A DNA stretch of 64,000 nt from Brachypodius melanocephalos (GCA_013398615.1 VZSR01003805.1:2744638-2808637); one strand, 5' to 3'. Shown: positions 38,004 through 51,549, numbered from the stretch's first letter. Notes: generated from the letters alone by a model not told the origin. Program-made: numbers and translations.

Positions 38004-39602
38004 ATTTCTTCCTCACGATTTAAAAATATAGACTAGCTTACTTGAGAGAATTGAGCCAAGGAAAGATCTTGGCTACATCCTTGGGAGCTGAGGAGCTCCA
38101 GCGAAGCATGGATCACCCCTGACAGTGGCTACTTGATCAGCATCGTAGCAAAACCTTGCTCTTCCTCAGCAGATTCTCAAGGTGGCCAATATGACAATAC
38201 GGGCTAGGACAATGCTATGTCTGTTAGGTACTTAGGTCTGGCACAGTGCTTGCAGCAGTTTTCTACCTGTTTGATTTTCTCTGATTGCAGGTAACCAGAC
38301 ATACAGCTATGATTTGAGCACACAAAATTAGTATCTCCTCACACACTGGGTTGGAGCCAAGAACTCTGTGTTATCCCTGCATAGTGAGAATAAATTCTTT
38401 GGATGCAAGCATGATATGTCTTTGTGAGTGGCAAATAAAAACTGACAGCATTCTAAACTGCACTAGGCATATTTTTAACTGGTTTTACCCCCACCATGGT
38501 GAAAATACAGAATTCAGTGACATGAAAATAAAACATCACTTGCCATGTCACTGTGTGAACAGTGAATTACTTCTTTCTGCTGGGGAAAGAAGAAGCCAAG
38601 AGCTGAGATATTTAAGCCAAAAAAAATTATAACTGAAAGTATTTTGCCTTTTAATATTAGGAACCACTGCCATGATCTGGCCTAGAACTCTCTACTTTGT
38701 TGTTTGGTTTCTCAGAAGCAGAGATGAGAAACATTTCATTGTTTTCTAATACTCCAGCATAATAATCTAGGTTTAAGAATTTTATGTTTTTTACTTACAA
38801 CAGCATTCCTTCTATCTGTCTGCTCTGTGCAGTCCTACCAGTAAGTGCACTAACAGTGTGTCCTATAGGCTGTCAATCAGATGATCGTGGCTTAAGTCCT
38901 TACTTCATTTACCACGAGAGCTCAGTCTGCCACGTTTTGGCAAACTGAGTATTAGACTGCTGGAATTGACCCTGTTCCCTTCATGGATCAAAGCATGGAT
39001 TTTCGCTTCCCCATCTATAAGTCTACAATTCTGGTGTCTGCTTAGCATATGCCAGTGCCATATGTGAGAAAGGAGGTGTTAGCTTTTGCCTCCTCTCTGT
39101 GTGTAACCTGGGAAGCTACGGGTGATGTCTTGCATACATGTGAGAAGTGCTGTCTGCCATCCATGTGGGATCAGAGCAGGCTGGAGTTCTGTGCTGCAAT
39201 CTCACAGCCCTGTAGATGGCTACTTAACAGTCTACTATTTTCTTCCTTGCTGAAGGATGTATTTTGAAATCATTCATACATTCAAGGGTGGTTTTGTGTT
39301 TTGGGTTGTTGTTGATTTTTTCCTACAAGTTTCTTAAACTTCTGATAGAGAGACCAAAGCCCAGTGTGTCCACACAGGGCAGAAGGAGGACACTCAGGGG
39401 ATGGGGCTGTCATTTGTATGCATGTTGCCATATTTCTTCTCTTTGTTTTTTGTGCAGGCTTTGAGGTGTAATGAAGTGTTATGTTTAACTTTTTTTTTGC
39501 TTTTGAGCTCATGTGCACCACTAACACATTAAGTAAATGATGGTAAACTTTCTTTGTTGTAAAGCTCTTAATTTCAGGAGCTGCATAAATGCATTGTGGT
39601 TC
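38004..39602. other. Non-coding sequence
   Basis: No coding region or repeat family recognised. Frames of up to 93 codons (38351-38632) have no known relatives or splice context. Confidence 0.6.
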
Positions 39603-39620
39603 TTTTTTTTTTTTTTTTTT
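39603..39620. repeat. Poly-T run (18)
   Basis: Eighteen T after TC. Simple sequence, with no adjacent retrocopy recognised. Confidence 0.9.
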
Positions 39621-39779
39621 AAATTTAAAGTTAGCTAAACTCTCACAGTCTAATAAGCAGGCAAACTACCTGAAGTATAACTGTTTAATTTTCTTTGGTT
39701 TCCCTACACTATCAGGCTTTAGTGCAAATAATGCTTGGAAAAGTATGTAGCAAAGCTTCTTTCAAATAGATCTTACAAA

Positions 39780-39950
39780 TGATTTGACAAGAAAATCTCT
39801 CTCTCTGCGCCATAGAAACTCTTGATTTCAGTCAGTGACAATTGCAAAATGATTATAATTATCTGGAACTTTTTGGCTGCGCCATAAGAGAATGATAGTG
39901 TCACCTCACTAATAATTTTATTTTCAAGCTAATGATGGACTTTATAGACA
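39780..39950. promoter_or_regulatory. Candidate conserved element with a duplicated CTGCGCCATA motif
   Basis: The ten-base word CTGCGCCATA occurs twice, 72 bp apart (39805-39814 and 39877-39886), each with a CpG in a CpG-poor region. Between them are an ATTGCAAAATG octamer- or C/EBP-like word and a TTATAATTATC homeodomain-type core. The block is non-repetitive. A regulatory role is inference from motif clustering. Confidence 0.22.
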
Positions 39951-40494
39951 AGAATATATCCTTACCATATGGTGCATGTAAAGTAAATTATCATGTACAT
40001 GTATCCAGCTATCTCTTATGACTCCTGAAATTGGAAATAATTGAAAAACACCTGTTGCATATCTTGGCAAGTAAATGTATGTCTCTTAACTTAGATCCCA
40101 GGGAAAAGATTTTGGTGTTCTTAAGAATACTTACGTTCATAAAAGAAAAACTAAATAGAATTTTTTTTCTTTTTTTTGTCTGAAGGACCTGTGGTAAAAA
40201 GAAGATGGTTTTGATAAAAATCATAATGAATGTCTTTCTATGAGACTATAGGAGCAAAAAAAACCACTATAGAAGTCTAGGAAGAATGATGCAGCACAGC
40301 ACAACCTTTTTAAAAATTTTTAAGTGTTTCATATTAGTGAATTTCGAGCAGAATCTAACCATGAAAGAACATAGTATGAATTGTCATAAATTCTTTGATT
40401 CATTAGTACTTTCGAAACTGTTGAAAGTGGTGTTTGCTGAGGTTTTAACACATTACACGTTGAACTCGGATGTCCTCTGCCCCTCTCATTACAC
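39951..40494. other. AT-rich non-coding sequence
   Basis: Nothing recognised. Confidence 0.6.
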
Positions 40495-40550
40495 ATGCAG
40501 CTGGGGAGGGCGGGGCAGAGGAGGCGGAGCTGGAGCTGGCGGGAAGTTAT
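40495..40550 (+). promoter_or_regulatory. Small GC island with Sp1-like and E2F-like sites
   Basis: In an AT-rich neighbourhood, about 55 bp are dominated by G and C with three CpGs. GGGCGGGGC (40508-40516) is a GC box of the Sp1/KLF type, and GGCGGGAA (40538-40545) is an E2F core that overlaps an ETS-like GGGAAGT. This pairing is typical of TATA-less promoters. The island is very short, and no transcript start, exon or open frame follows it, so it may be a chance cluster or a distal element. Confidence 0.25.
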
Positions 40551-43500
40551 GTTAAGTCAAAACTGCTGCAGATCTGTGTCTGTTAACAGCTATCTAAAAG
40601 CCTTTGACATTAATGGAAAGATTTCCACTGGTTGTATATTGTGGATGGGATGCTTTGTGCATTCTTTCTTCATTCTGTCATTTTGTATCATTTGCATAGT
40701 TAGTATTCCTTATTAATGTATTACCTCTTTGCTCGTATCTGTTACAAGGCCAAGAATGCACTGTTGGTACTTGTCACATAGTAAAATTATAGTATTTTTT
40801 CAAAACATGTTGTTCTTCCATTTGGGTGCATTGGAATTCATAAAGATTTTGAAAATATGGATTAATCTGAGCCTGTGAGGTTTTAGGAGGAACTGTCTGC
40901 ACTTTTCCTATAATAATATAAATTATTTATCAGTAAACTCTAATAAAGCTGCAGTCTTTCAGCTATAAAAATAATGCTTGTCATCTGCTGGTTCTGGAAA
41001 CTTTTAACTGTTATTTTATTCGTGTTCCACCTGAAGAGAACCTCATGTATGTATTAAAAAATCCTGACCTTACAATTAAAACTCAAAACAAAGAAAAAGC
41101 AGGGAAAAAAAATGGCCATTTTTCTTGTTAGATTTAGGATGTTTACTTTAAGAATGTCCATATGAATTAATTTTAAAATGTGGGCAGCTCATTTTTCCTA
41201 CCCTCCCAACCATCACATGCGTGAGGACGTGTTTCATATATGGTTTACACGTGGTCCATGATCGTGATTTTACTGTCTCCTTTTCGCATCACCATTTTTT
41301 TCTCTACTTTGTGAAATTCAGGTTTTTAGGCTTTTCATTATGTGTTTTTGTTCGCGTGTTTTATTTCTCATTTGAGTTATTATTTCATTAGTCTTCTCAC
41401 AGAGAATGAAAATTTTTTCAGTTTGAAAGAGTAGAAAGTAAAAAAAAAAAAGGGTTTGATTTGGGGAGATAGCCTGATGATCAAGGATAGATGGGATCTG
41501 TGAATTGTGGAAGATAAGAACTCAGAAAACGATGAAATTTGTAACCTTGCTGCATGTAACATGAATAAGGTGTCATACTGCCCAATCGTAACCTCGAAGT
41601 ACATTTTAGCAAATCAATATTTGGCAAGTAAATGACAGTTTTAAAAGAAATAATCTGTTTGGTGATAAAGAGTTTAAAATATTTCTAAAGACAATATAAT
41701 TTATACATTATAAGAGAAATTTTAAATGTGTGCCTCATAATTCAGATTATCTTGCAAGCAACATGGAATGCATCCTTTTGTATATGTCAGTCTTCAACAA
41801 AGCGATGTTTACGCCATGGATCAAATATGCAACATTAAAATTCATTATAAGCATATTACCCACTCTCATTATATGACAGAAGTGTGTCAGTGAAATTAGC
41901 AGCCACAAAAAAGACAAAGATTTTCTTACCTATTAGTTGGAAAGTAGCAGCTGTTTGAGTAATTCCACAGAGGGATAACAATGACCAACTGACTTACACG
42001 TTTTAAAGAAAAAATGATATCAAATCCTTTGAGGATGCCATATGTTCTGGGCTTTGAGGCAGGCTGTGTATGCTATCATAGCAATTAGACAGACTGGAGA
42101 CTCTGCTAAAATTTTATCCAAAATGCCAGCAGAGAAGTATTTCTTGGGACTTTTTAATTGTGAACATAGACATACTTATCCTCCTATTATTTATTAGACG
42201 ATAAACTAGTTAAAATGTAGAATTTTTTCCCAATCATTTTAATAGAGAACTATATATAAATAAGCTGGTTTGGTCTGCGGTTTAGGTTTTTTATTTATTT
42301 TCCTTTTTAATTATGTATGAATTCATTTAGGCTTTTTTAGTTATGTGTGACAGTCATCCTTTTGCTTACGGAAGAGACTGGGAAATGATGTCGCTTAGAA
42401 TAATTCTAGCTTCCTTTGTCATTTGTGAATGGGGTCTGAAGGATGCCAAGTCTTCTCAAACAAACTTGGTAATTGCCACCAAGAGCTGGGCCATTCAGAT
42501 GATCAGTGGATCCATCTGTGTGTTCTGTAGTCTGGTATTGAACTTGTGTAGTTTGATGTGACTTCTTGCCAGGCCTGCTGTGATTTAAGCAAGCTTGTAT
42601 TGACCAGTTTACCCGAACTGGGCACATACAAATAACCTGTGCTGATGTTGTGGAGATGGGTCACCTGCCAAGCTTTGGCCGGCTAGCAGGAAGGTGCCTG
42701 TATCAGAAAAGATCTATTTGGAGCCATTAGGAAGCAGAAAGGCCTGTTAGCTGAAGCTGCTGTGAAGGTATGTTGAGCCTGTGCAACACAGTCTCCAGAG
42801 ACCCACCAGGACACATAACCCTCCGTTAACAAGCTGAGAGATGGTTTGTCTATGGATATCCATATGTGTTCAGAGCTTCTATGCCCATTTTGAAGCAAGG
42901 CCTTTTCTGCTGTGCAGGTTGGATTATTTCTTTGTCTAATAACTGTCAGCAAGATCCACACTGGCACTTTACCCTTCTTCCAGTGTCTTGGTTCTGTTTG
43001 GCAGTTTCCAAAGAGCCTTTCTGACTCTACAGGCATTTTGGCATTCAGCTTTTCCTTTATTTAAAGCACAAACTTTGTACATGTACAGAAAAGCTCCTCA
43101 GAGCTTTATAATTCTGGGTCATGGTGCTTTCTAACGCAATATTGCAGTATTACTGTATCGAGTACTGTGGTTCTCAGGTCCCTTTGTAGCCCCTCCCCTC
43201 TCCCTGACCCTCATCCAGAACTGTATTGAATCCCCAAATCCCCAAATTGATCTCTGAAGTCAATAGAATTATTTAGGTTTGCTGTTTGATGAAGTTAGGG
43301 ACTAGGAAGAAAGCACTATAACCAAAGGCTTCCCTAAGAAGCAGTGCAAAACTATAGGCATGGAGTATGGAAGAGTTTGAGGTCTGGGATTTTGTGATCT
43401 GTTATATTTAATATCAGGAAGAGAATGTAAAGGAATGATAGTTCTCATGCTTTTCTGTGATACAGTGAAAATATAAAAGCTGAATCAATAGTGACCATCC

Positions 43501-44239
43501 AACTCTAAAGGCAATACAATATGAGGTCTAATTTACGTATTTGAGAATAAAAGGAAAATTGCTTTCTGAGTGATTCAGGTTTTGTTTTTGCTTTTTGGGG
43601 TCATTTTACCCCATGGAAACAGATGTTTGAACCTGTGAAGCTTGCCATCACAGAACCAATATTGATCGATATAAATGAGCATGTTAATCATAAATAACGA
43701 GGTCACAGTCATGTGGTGAGCACAGTTTTAAACATACTTCTGTAGTTTATCATGCTTATTCTGCTGAGGTACACATTTATATAGACTGCAGAAACTCAGT
43801 AAGTAATGCTGTACTTAAGATATATAAATTAACTTTGGAGGGTTTTTTTATTTGTTTGTTTAAAAGAAGCATCAAGTAATGTTTGAAACACCTGGTATAA
43901 GACTGTAATTTTCTACATGACCAGGTATTGGTCTGCTGGTCATGCACCCAGGTATTTATCTGCTGTAAAGAGATGAAAGGAAAGCTCCTTCCCTTTATTT
44001 TTGTGTTAGGAGTTTCTATATTTTCTTTCCTGATTCTCAGATGTGGTAAGCACTGACATTTCTGGAAAAGCCCCAGACTGTCGCTGATTGGGGACATGTG
44101 ATGTCTCTGGATCTGTCTCCATGACTGTGATATCAATTCTTCAGGGCTCCTAACAGTCAGTCAGGCTGAATCAAGGAATCTGCTATTAATTGCCATTCCT
44201 TTGAAATGCCTTCGCTGCTTCTGTGGGAAAGAAAAGAAG
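40551..44239. other. AT-rich non-coding sequence
   Basis: No gene recognised. Frames at 42343-43036 (up to 117 codons on the minus strand) have no known relatives. A TGAAG/GTATGT donor-like site near 42767 has no clear acceptor. Confidence 0.55.
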
Positions 44240-44264
44240 AAAAAAAAAAAAAAAAAAAAAAAAA
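44240..44264. repeat. Poly-A run (25)
   Basis: Twenty-five A after GAAAAGAAG. It could be the tail of a retrocopy, but the sequence on its left (44100-44230) is not recognisable as a processed gene. The minus-strand frames of 77-123 codons across it contain poly-F/S and are artefacts of the run. Confidence 0.92.
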
Positions 44265-47200
44265 GGGACAGGGATTCAGACAGTCCTTGAGCACTGGCAT
44301 TGCTATTGTCTGCTTTATAGAGCCATGGCAACCACAAGGACAGGATCCTGGGGCATTTCCACTCTGAAGGTGCTGTCTGCCATGTTTCAGCCAAAAATGC
44401 ATCTGACAGGAAGGTGGTGGCAGGAGGTGTTTGCTCTCAAGGAAAAATGCAGTCCCAAAGGGAAGAGGGAGGAAATAAAAATTCTCTCTGTGCTGGAGGC
44501 ATTGTGAAATAAGAGGATTTCTTCCCAAAGGGATTTCTTTCCTTTTAGGGAAAGGTTATTGCTGTTTGTCTCAACAAAGTGATGGTGGACTATCACTTTT
44601 TACTTAGGGTGTTATTTGCCAGTTATACATCAGTCATTTTCATCCTCAGGAAATTGCATGCAGTCACCTCTTACTCTAAGCCATGGACCCAAAGCAATGT
44701 AGGGCAATCTGGTAAAAAGGATTAACTTTAGGTATTGTGATATCTTCTTTGTTACACCTGAGAGGTCTTTCCTGCTGAAATTAAATATAATTGAAGTTGC
44801 TGCCTGGATACCTCACAAGCACTGTGTGCATCAGGCTGGGAGGAACTGTCTGCAGCACTGCTGGTAAAAGGGGCGTAGGGGGAATTTTGACAGCTGGGTC
44901 TATTCACAGCTGGGATCTGGGAGTCATGATATTTAGGGAAAGAGATCTGTACAGGGCGACTGGGTAACTGAATTTGGTGAGGTCCTTGGCTTCAGCACAG
45001 CCTACAGTCGTGCTTTACTTCTAGTTTGGAAAGCCAAATGTAACCCAGGATCCTTTAAAGGTGAGTGATCTTTAAGAAACTACGTGAGTAAGCATATAAA
45101 GCACTTAATTGTCTCCCATTTTACCAGGTGACCTATACAGAAGCAGGATAGTATCAATAAGTAGCTGGAAAGGACTTAGCTTATTCTAATAAACCCAAGA
45201 GAGAAGCAGGCAGTTATCAGTACAAGGGTAGGGGACAAACACAGGGGTAGGGCACACACCTTACTCTGCATAACAGCTGTGTTTCTTCCAATGCTTCCTT
45301 AAAAGTTCTACCCCTTTGTCAAGAAAGTAGAATAAAATTTATAACAAATGAAATTAAAAAAAAAAAGTCAGTATCCAAAGACAGTAGCAAATGAATATAG
45401 AGAGAGCTGTAGCTATACATGTCTAGCTGTAGGTGAAGAGGAATAGGCATAGTATATGTGTAGTATTATCTAGGAAGTTTGTGATTTGAATTACAGGGTA
45501 AAGATGGCAAGGTATATACAAGAGAAAAGATTGGAGTTCAATATGTTGAATCCTGTAATTAATCTGTAAGAGTTTTTTCGTAGAATTTTAATACCTTGCA
45601 CTGTTTTACTTTTGTTGCTCTGTACATCTGCTGCTTTAATTGCAACAGCAGTTTATGCTGCATATAAAAGCATTAAATATTTTTGCTCTTACAGTGTTTG
45701 CTATTGACTTTACACAAGCTTCTCTATGTAAAACAAAATTAGATTTCCTAATATATCAATAGAAAACTGTTCAAAAAGCAGACTGATTAATAAATGGTCT
45801 AGTGTTTCAGCACTTATGGATACCATCTCATTTTATCTCACTGTGAATTGACAGGTTATGACAAGCAATTGAGAACAGAATGCAGTTCAACTTCTTTTGT
45901 GCCAATGATGTGTCTTTTAAGAGGTAAAATACTTTAATTAAAAAAGACAGTTGAAATTTTAGCTTAAATTTTCCTTGATGTGTCAGATTTTTTGTTGCAG
46001 TGTCTTAACCATTACTATTCTTGTCTTTATATGTCTATTTTAAAAAATTGTTTTCATAAAAAGTATCTTTTTAAAAATTTGCTTCTAGATGTTATTGATA
46101 TTTTACTGATTTTAGGAAGTAAAAAATATCAATAATAATTCCCTGACTAACTGTTTCTTGTTTCAAAATTAAACTGGCTTAAATTAGGCTTTCTCTTGCA
46201 CATGTTTAAAGCAAAAGCTTACCGCTAGAGAGACTGATCATTAATTGATCATTATATTATTTTGGTTTTGTAGCTGGGCGTGACTACTGTAAGAATTGCT
46301 ATATGTTTTCTGAAATTTTCATATAAATTAGATGTTTTATTAAAGAGCTCAATTTGTTTTTAAATAGGTAAAGCTGGTGAATTTACTATCAGATAACCTG
46401 TATGTGAATTATTCCCTGTATATTTGGCTTGGATGTCACATTTTAAGTTTGTCCTCTAAGAATAATTATTTTTAAAATGTTCTTTTGCTGCGGGACAGGT
46501 AATCTGGGCACTAAGCACTATAGATCATCCTCTTTGTGTCATCTACTGACAACCATGTCAGACCTCTTTTCTCTGAGTGTCTAGATTGATCCTTTCCTCA
46601 GGTCACTCATCATCTTTCTTTCTCTCTTTTTATGTCTGAGAAACAAAAGGAGAGGGGAAGAAAACCCTCAAACAAAGGAGGATCAAGAAGGCCAAGACTG
46701 CAGTGAAGGGAGTGGGTAGAAATGCAGTGGGAAGGGCAGAGCAGGCTTCTGACAGTTTGTCCTAAGAGACTATTCCAGCTCATTTTCATGATCAGGGCAA
46801 CTGAGTGCCAATGAAAAAGTGGTATCCAGATTTCAGGGAGTCAGGTTGTGTGTGTGTTTATCCCATTGTCTCCTTCCAAGCAATGGGCTTCTTAGCCTTG
46901 CGAGAGACTTGGACTGTGTGCTTAGCTGCCTCCTTATCTGGACTTGCTTCTGGCAGTAAATAAGCATGGCCATATGCAGACCGTCACTGTTACTTTCAGT
47001 AAGCATCTTTCCTTTAAGATTTGCTACTGGATCTGTGGATAAAAGCCGCAATCTACCCATGTTCTGTCTTTTCACTGGCTCTTTGTGTTTAGGCAGAGAA
47101 GTATTTCTGAAGTAGGCAGCTCAGACATCAGAAAAAATGACACTGGTGATGGAATTGCTTCAGCTGCAGTGGAAAAGATCATTGTACTTTGTTTTGAAAG

Positions 47201-47830
47201 CTACAAGAACAAAGAGCGCTTTCCCTGTAATAAGGCCTGTGGCTCCTTCACTCCTCTGCACATCATCCCAGAAGGTCAGGCAAGACAATGCAGTGGTTAC
47301 TTCTCTGGGTCTTTGATAGTTCTGTCACCTTGGTTTCTAGAAATTGATGAGTCTGGCAGCTCATTCATTTCCGGACACTTTAAAAGACACTGAACATTTG
47401 TTTTACTGCCCTGTTCTTCAAAATCTTAGGTGACTTTTGAAGGTGACTACAAGGAAGATTAGTAGAGTTGCTTCATACAGCTGAGATTTTTCAGCTGTTG
47501 CTTCATTTAATAGCAAGAAGACACAGACTTTGTACATGAATTCTTTTCTTTTGCAGATGAGAAGACACTGTAGCATTGCCAGCTTCCAACTTCCTCTTGT
47601 ACAATTGGAACTTTTTTCCTTGGACACTCTAAAAGTCTGCATGCCCAAGATACTCTCCCTACTACTAACCTTGCAATTAAAAAAAGAATTTGAAAAGAAA
47701 GAGAGGTTAACATCTCCAAGCTTGCAGAGCCCTGCTTTTGGTCCTGGAATACTATTGTGGGAGCTTTGCTTTGGTTTCAGGTTCCCAGGAAACTCTCCAT
47801 TGAGAATGCTCTGTGGCTTTTTTTTTTTTA
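44265..47830. other. Non-coding sequence with isolated splice-like signals
   Basis: No gene recognised. A full-consensus donor AAAG/GTGAGT lies at 45060/45061, but the candidate upstream exon is closed in all frames. A good pyrimidine tract and acceptor near 47092 precedes a 102-codon open frame (47085-47393) that lacks a convincing donor. A near-tandem 18-bp repeat (AGGGTAGGGGACAAACAC and a variant) lies near 45226. An AT-rich hairpin at 46092-46135 is listed separately. Confidence 0.5.
46092..46135. repeat. AT-rich inverted repeat (15-bp stem)
   Basis: TTATTGATATTTTAC (46092-46106) pairs with GTAAAAAATATCAATAA (46119-46135), leaving a two-base bulge and a 12-base loop. The stem is shorter than in animal microRNA precursors and does not extend outward. 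Probably a chance hairpin or a scrap of a small inverted-repeat transposon. Confidence 0.5.
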
Positions 47831-50800
47831 AAGTAGCATAATTCCTGTTATCTTATAGCAATAGGTTAAAAAAGTTCTGGGCTGTAGTAATTCCCTCTTA
47901 ATTTTCCTGAGATTTCTTTGTTTTTAATTTATTGAGAAGATTTGCTTTTCTCAACCATTATTTTACCAAAAATAACTACTTCCCATCTTGTTCCCTCCCT
48001 TTTGTGCCAGCAATTTTGCAGCTGTTGCCAGTGAGACTTTTGAAAGCTTTAACTCTTGCTTGGCTGCTAGGAAATGTTTTTGGTTAATGGCTGTGGTAAA
48101 AGTGACTGAGACCAGAGGTTACTGTTTCAGGATGTGTGTGAAGGTGTTGCTATCAAGGAGACTTTGGTAGAAGGTTGGGCAGCTTTTGGCTGAGGAAAGG
48201 GCAGGTGTAGATAACTGTGCCTCAGGGCAAGAGAAGGACCCTGAGAGCTCCTGGGGCTCCTCCTTGTGTTTGCTGTGCCATTCTGTGGTTTTGCCCCATC
48301 TTGCTTGGGGTCAGGCAAGGGGATTCCTGGGCTGTGGTCCTTTCTGCCAGCATAATTCACTGTTGCAGCAGATGAGTGTATATCTCTAAGTTGTCAACCG
48401 AATGCTCCGAAGGATCTTTATCAGTTTGGAGAGGGTAGAACTGTTGTGTGGAGAGAAATGACTGGTTGCTCAATTGTTTTATTTGAAAGTTTTATCCATC
48501 CTGGATATGGGGACTGTTTCCAGCAAATTTTAAATCTCACCAACATAAGAAGGATGTGGGGTTGGGAGGCAGGGGGATCACTAAGGATGTGTGTGCGTTA
48601 GGAAAGTGGTTTCCGAACAATTTTGCCTCTGTGCTTTCTGATAGATGGTACCATATTGCTGACTCTCTGAACTGCTTGTATGGGGAGGGAAGGGAGCAGA
48701 CTGTGACAAACAGCTAGTGGAAAGTAATTTTTCTTTGTGTCAGTAAAATTGAGTAATAGAGAAACATAGCAGAGGCTTCTTTTGTGAGTGGTTGGTTTCT
48801 AATGTGCATGTGTTATTTTAATTACCACTTTTTTCAGCATTAACAAAACCCAAGAGATCCTGTTGATGTCTGGGAGAGGTGCAATGAGACACAAATCGAT
48901 TAATCCTAATCTTGCCCACTGTGAAAGATTTCATATATAGTCACTATGATCTCTACTCTGACTTTTTTATCTGGGGTCCTGAGACACGAATAGCAGTTCT
49001 CACTGTTCCCGAATTCTTCTGCAAATCCATATTGATACATCTTCTGCAAAGGTTCCCTTAGACCCCCCTCCTGCCAGACTTCTGTAAGCCTCTGACTTAC
49101 ACAATCATGATCTCTGAGCCACCTATAGCAGGTACCAGCATTGTCTGCATTTATTGTTGTGTAGTAAAAATGTGAGAAATGGGATTACGGACTTCCCCGA
49201 TGGTGGAGGGCATGTTACCTATTTCCTTGAGCTTTGCAGGCAAGGCTAGGTCAAATGCAGCTTTGTTGGAGTTTAGATTTTTTGAGGGTTGGTTTTGTTT
49301 GGTGGTTGAGTTTGGGAGAGATGTCTGGTTTGCCGTATTGTTTGGGTTTCTTTTAATAATGAAGAATTGAGTAGCAGTATGGAAGCTGTTTAAACTCCAG
49401 TTAATATTTCAGGGAAGAACAGATCCTAGAGTTTACAAGGCTTTTAACTTATCTGAGAGTATCCAAATTTCCTCTGGTTATGTTGTCCTGGGATCTATTT
49501 GGGATCCTTGTAAATGCTGTGTCATTTCTATTGGTATGTGTCAAGGTTTTTGTACGTTTATTATCACCAGTTACATTAGCATTTTAAGCAAGTTTGCCAG
49601 ATGGGATGGAAGGACAAAGGATAACATGCAAGGTGTTTCTTGTTCTATCTTGCCCTCTATAGGGGTAGCAGATCATGATTTTCATTTGGTTTCATTTGAA
49701 TGCTAAAATCTGCCTTGGTTTGACAGAGATAGTTAAGATATGTTAGCTTAGCTCCCCAGCTGAGTGCAGGGTTATTTCTTCTCATGCAGTAGAGGAAAAC
49801 AATTTTGTTCTTTTCCTAGGACAGAAAAGGGAGATATAAACATTAGAAAGCCTGTGAAACAGATGGTGATTTAACTGGTAAAGTTATTACAGATAGAATG
49901 GCAGTCATTCAGACAGAAGATGTGCAAATCATAATAGCTTCTCAGGTGCATATGCATGATACGAGCTGTGTTACAGAGCAGGTCAAGCAATCAGTTTTAC
50001 ATTCATATCCTGAGCCTCATTCATTTTTGTTAGATCATTCTCCTGTGAGCTGCTTATTCCGTCAGGGCATGGAAATTTATTCTCAAATGAAGAGCGTTTG
50101 TTTGGCAAAAGAAACAGGAAATTCAAACTAGTTTGACCTGTTTCTAGATGACCAAAGTAAAAATTACTTTTAGTCTAGTTGTGATATGGTGGCAACTTAT
50201 TCTTTAAAATACAAATGGAGCTTTTAACTTTAGTAAGGTAACAAAAATATTGTAGGTGTTTTTATGTGGAAAAGAATGTCCATAATATTTTCCCACTGTT
50301 CTTTCATGTTTCTGAGGTGCTTTTCATTAGAAATATCCTCGTTTTCTTTATAAGCTTTCATGTATAGGCATGGACCTGCCTATTTTGTCATTCTCTGTAG
50401 AATCTATTCATTAGCACAATGTCATGTAGATGAGTCTTAAAGTTCTTTGGATAAAGAAAGAAAAAGAACATTTCCAAACATTGAAACGTATATAAATGGA
50501 TGTGCCATCGTCTCCTTGTAAGTGCAGAAAGCCTGCGACAGGAACTTTGATCTTTTGGACAATTCTTATTATCTCTTTGCAGTGTCAACACTCAAACTGT
50601 GTGATAAAAATGTCAGTGGCAATGTTATCCATTTTTGTGTTGATCACTTTCACAGAAGTATTCACCAACAGAGCCTATTTCTCAAGCCCAGGTCATATTT
50701 GAAGCACTAAATCCTTCATCTGTTTTTTCTGTGCAACTGCCAAAATTTCCTCTTGCTACAACTATGTTGACAAATCACTCTTAAAACCAAATTTACTTAT

Positions 50801-51527
50801 TTAATACAAAATGTAAAGCTGGTGTGCTTATGCATTTGAATATGAAGTTCTGCTTAATTTCTTTTTTCTTTTAAACAAAGGAGATTAGCAATGACCTCTG
50901 TGCTGAAAGTAAGTTTGATACCAGGGATTCTACTGAAAATCTTTTCAACTCAGTTCAATAAAATTTGTCAGTCACTGTGGAAGTATTTCCAATTTTTCTA
51001 GTAAAGTACCACAATTACAAAAGACTTCTACAAAAATTGGAGCAGAAAATATTTTGTCAAGTTCAGTTTACTATTTAATCAAGAACCAACAGTGAGAGCA
51101 TCTGTTTTAAAGGAGCTGATGGTTTAGAAAACCTGAGCAAGACTTAGATGTGTGGATGCCAGGATCATGGGTGCATGCCTTCCCAAATGCCAGCCTCTGG
51201 TATGGTTTTGTTAGTGCTTCCAGGTCTGACATACCGCAGACACGTGGGAGTAACACAACCAAGAGCAGCCTCCTTGCCTGTGCAATAACTCTGTCATATT
51301 TCAGGGGCTGAAAGCAGCAGGTGCTCAGGAGCCCCAGGGACCCTGCTTGTGCCCTGGTGCCCCTCTGGCTGGAGGTAACCACCTGCAGGGGATAGGAGAG
51401 GAAGATGCACTGGAGGAGGCCTGGGACACTTAGCAAGCTGCCTAGGACTTTTATCCAAAATAAAATAGGTACCTGTGGAGGTGACAGTGATTAACAAAAG
51501 TGACAAAGGAAGTGTGACTAGAGTAGG
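47831..51527. other. Non-coding sequence
   Basis: No coding region recognised. G/C-richer patches lie at 48120-48380 and 51150-51430, with chance frames up to 109 codons on the minus strand. Either could be an unrecognised repeat. The rest is AT-rich. Confidence 0.5.
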
Positions 51528-51549
51528 CTTCCACTTAAGTAAGTGGAAG
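51528..51549. repeat. Perfect 10-bp inverted repeat with 2-bp spacer
   Basis: CTTCCACTTA (51528-51537) and its exact complement TAAGTGGAAG (51540-51549) are separated by AG, giving a near-perfect palindrome. The half-site contains CACTTA/TAAGTG, an NKX2-type homeodomain core (T(C/T)AAGTG), in inverted arrangement. A role is speculative. Confidence 0.7.

Noticed and set aside
43160..43190. TGTGGTTCTCAGGTCCC as the end of a hAT DNA transposon
   Set aside because: Only a partial match to such termini, with no matching inverted end or 8-bp duplication found.
44157..44528. 123- and 77-codon minus-strand frames
   Set aside because: They run through the 25-base poly-A tract, giving a run of Phe. 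The rest has no known relative.
45025..45060. Possible exon before the consensus donor at 45060/45061
   Set aside because: The nearest acceptor leaves only 36 bp, and longer versions are closed in all three frames.
46092..46135. microRNA precursor
   Set aside because: The stem is only 15 bp, AT-only in large part, and does not extend outward.
47085..47393. Open frame after a good acceptor
   Set aside because: No convincing donor follows and the peptide is unfamiliar. Kept only as a note.
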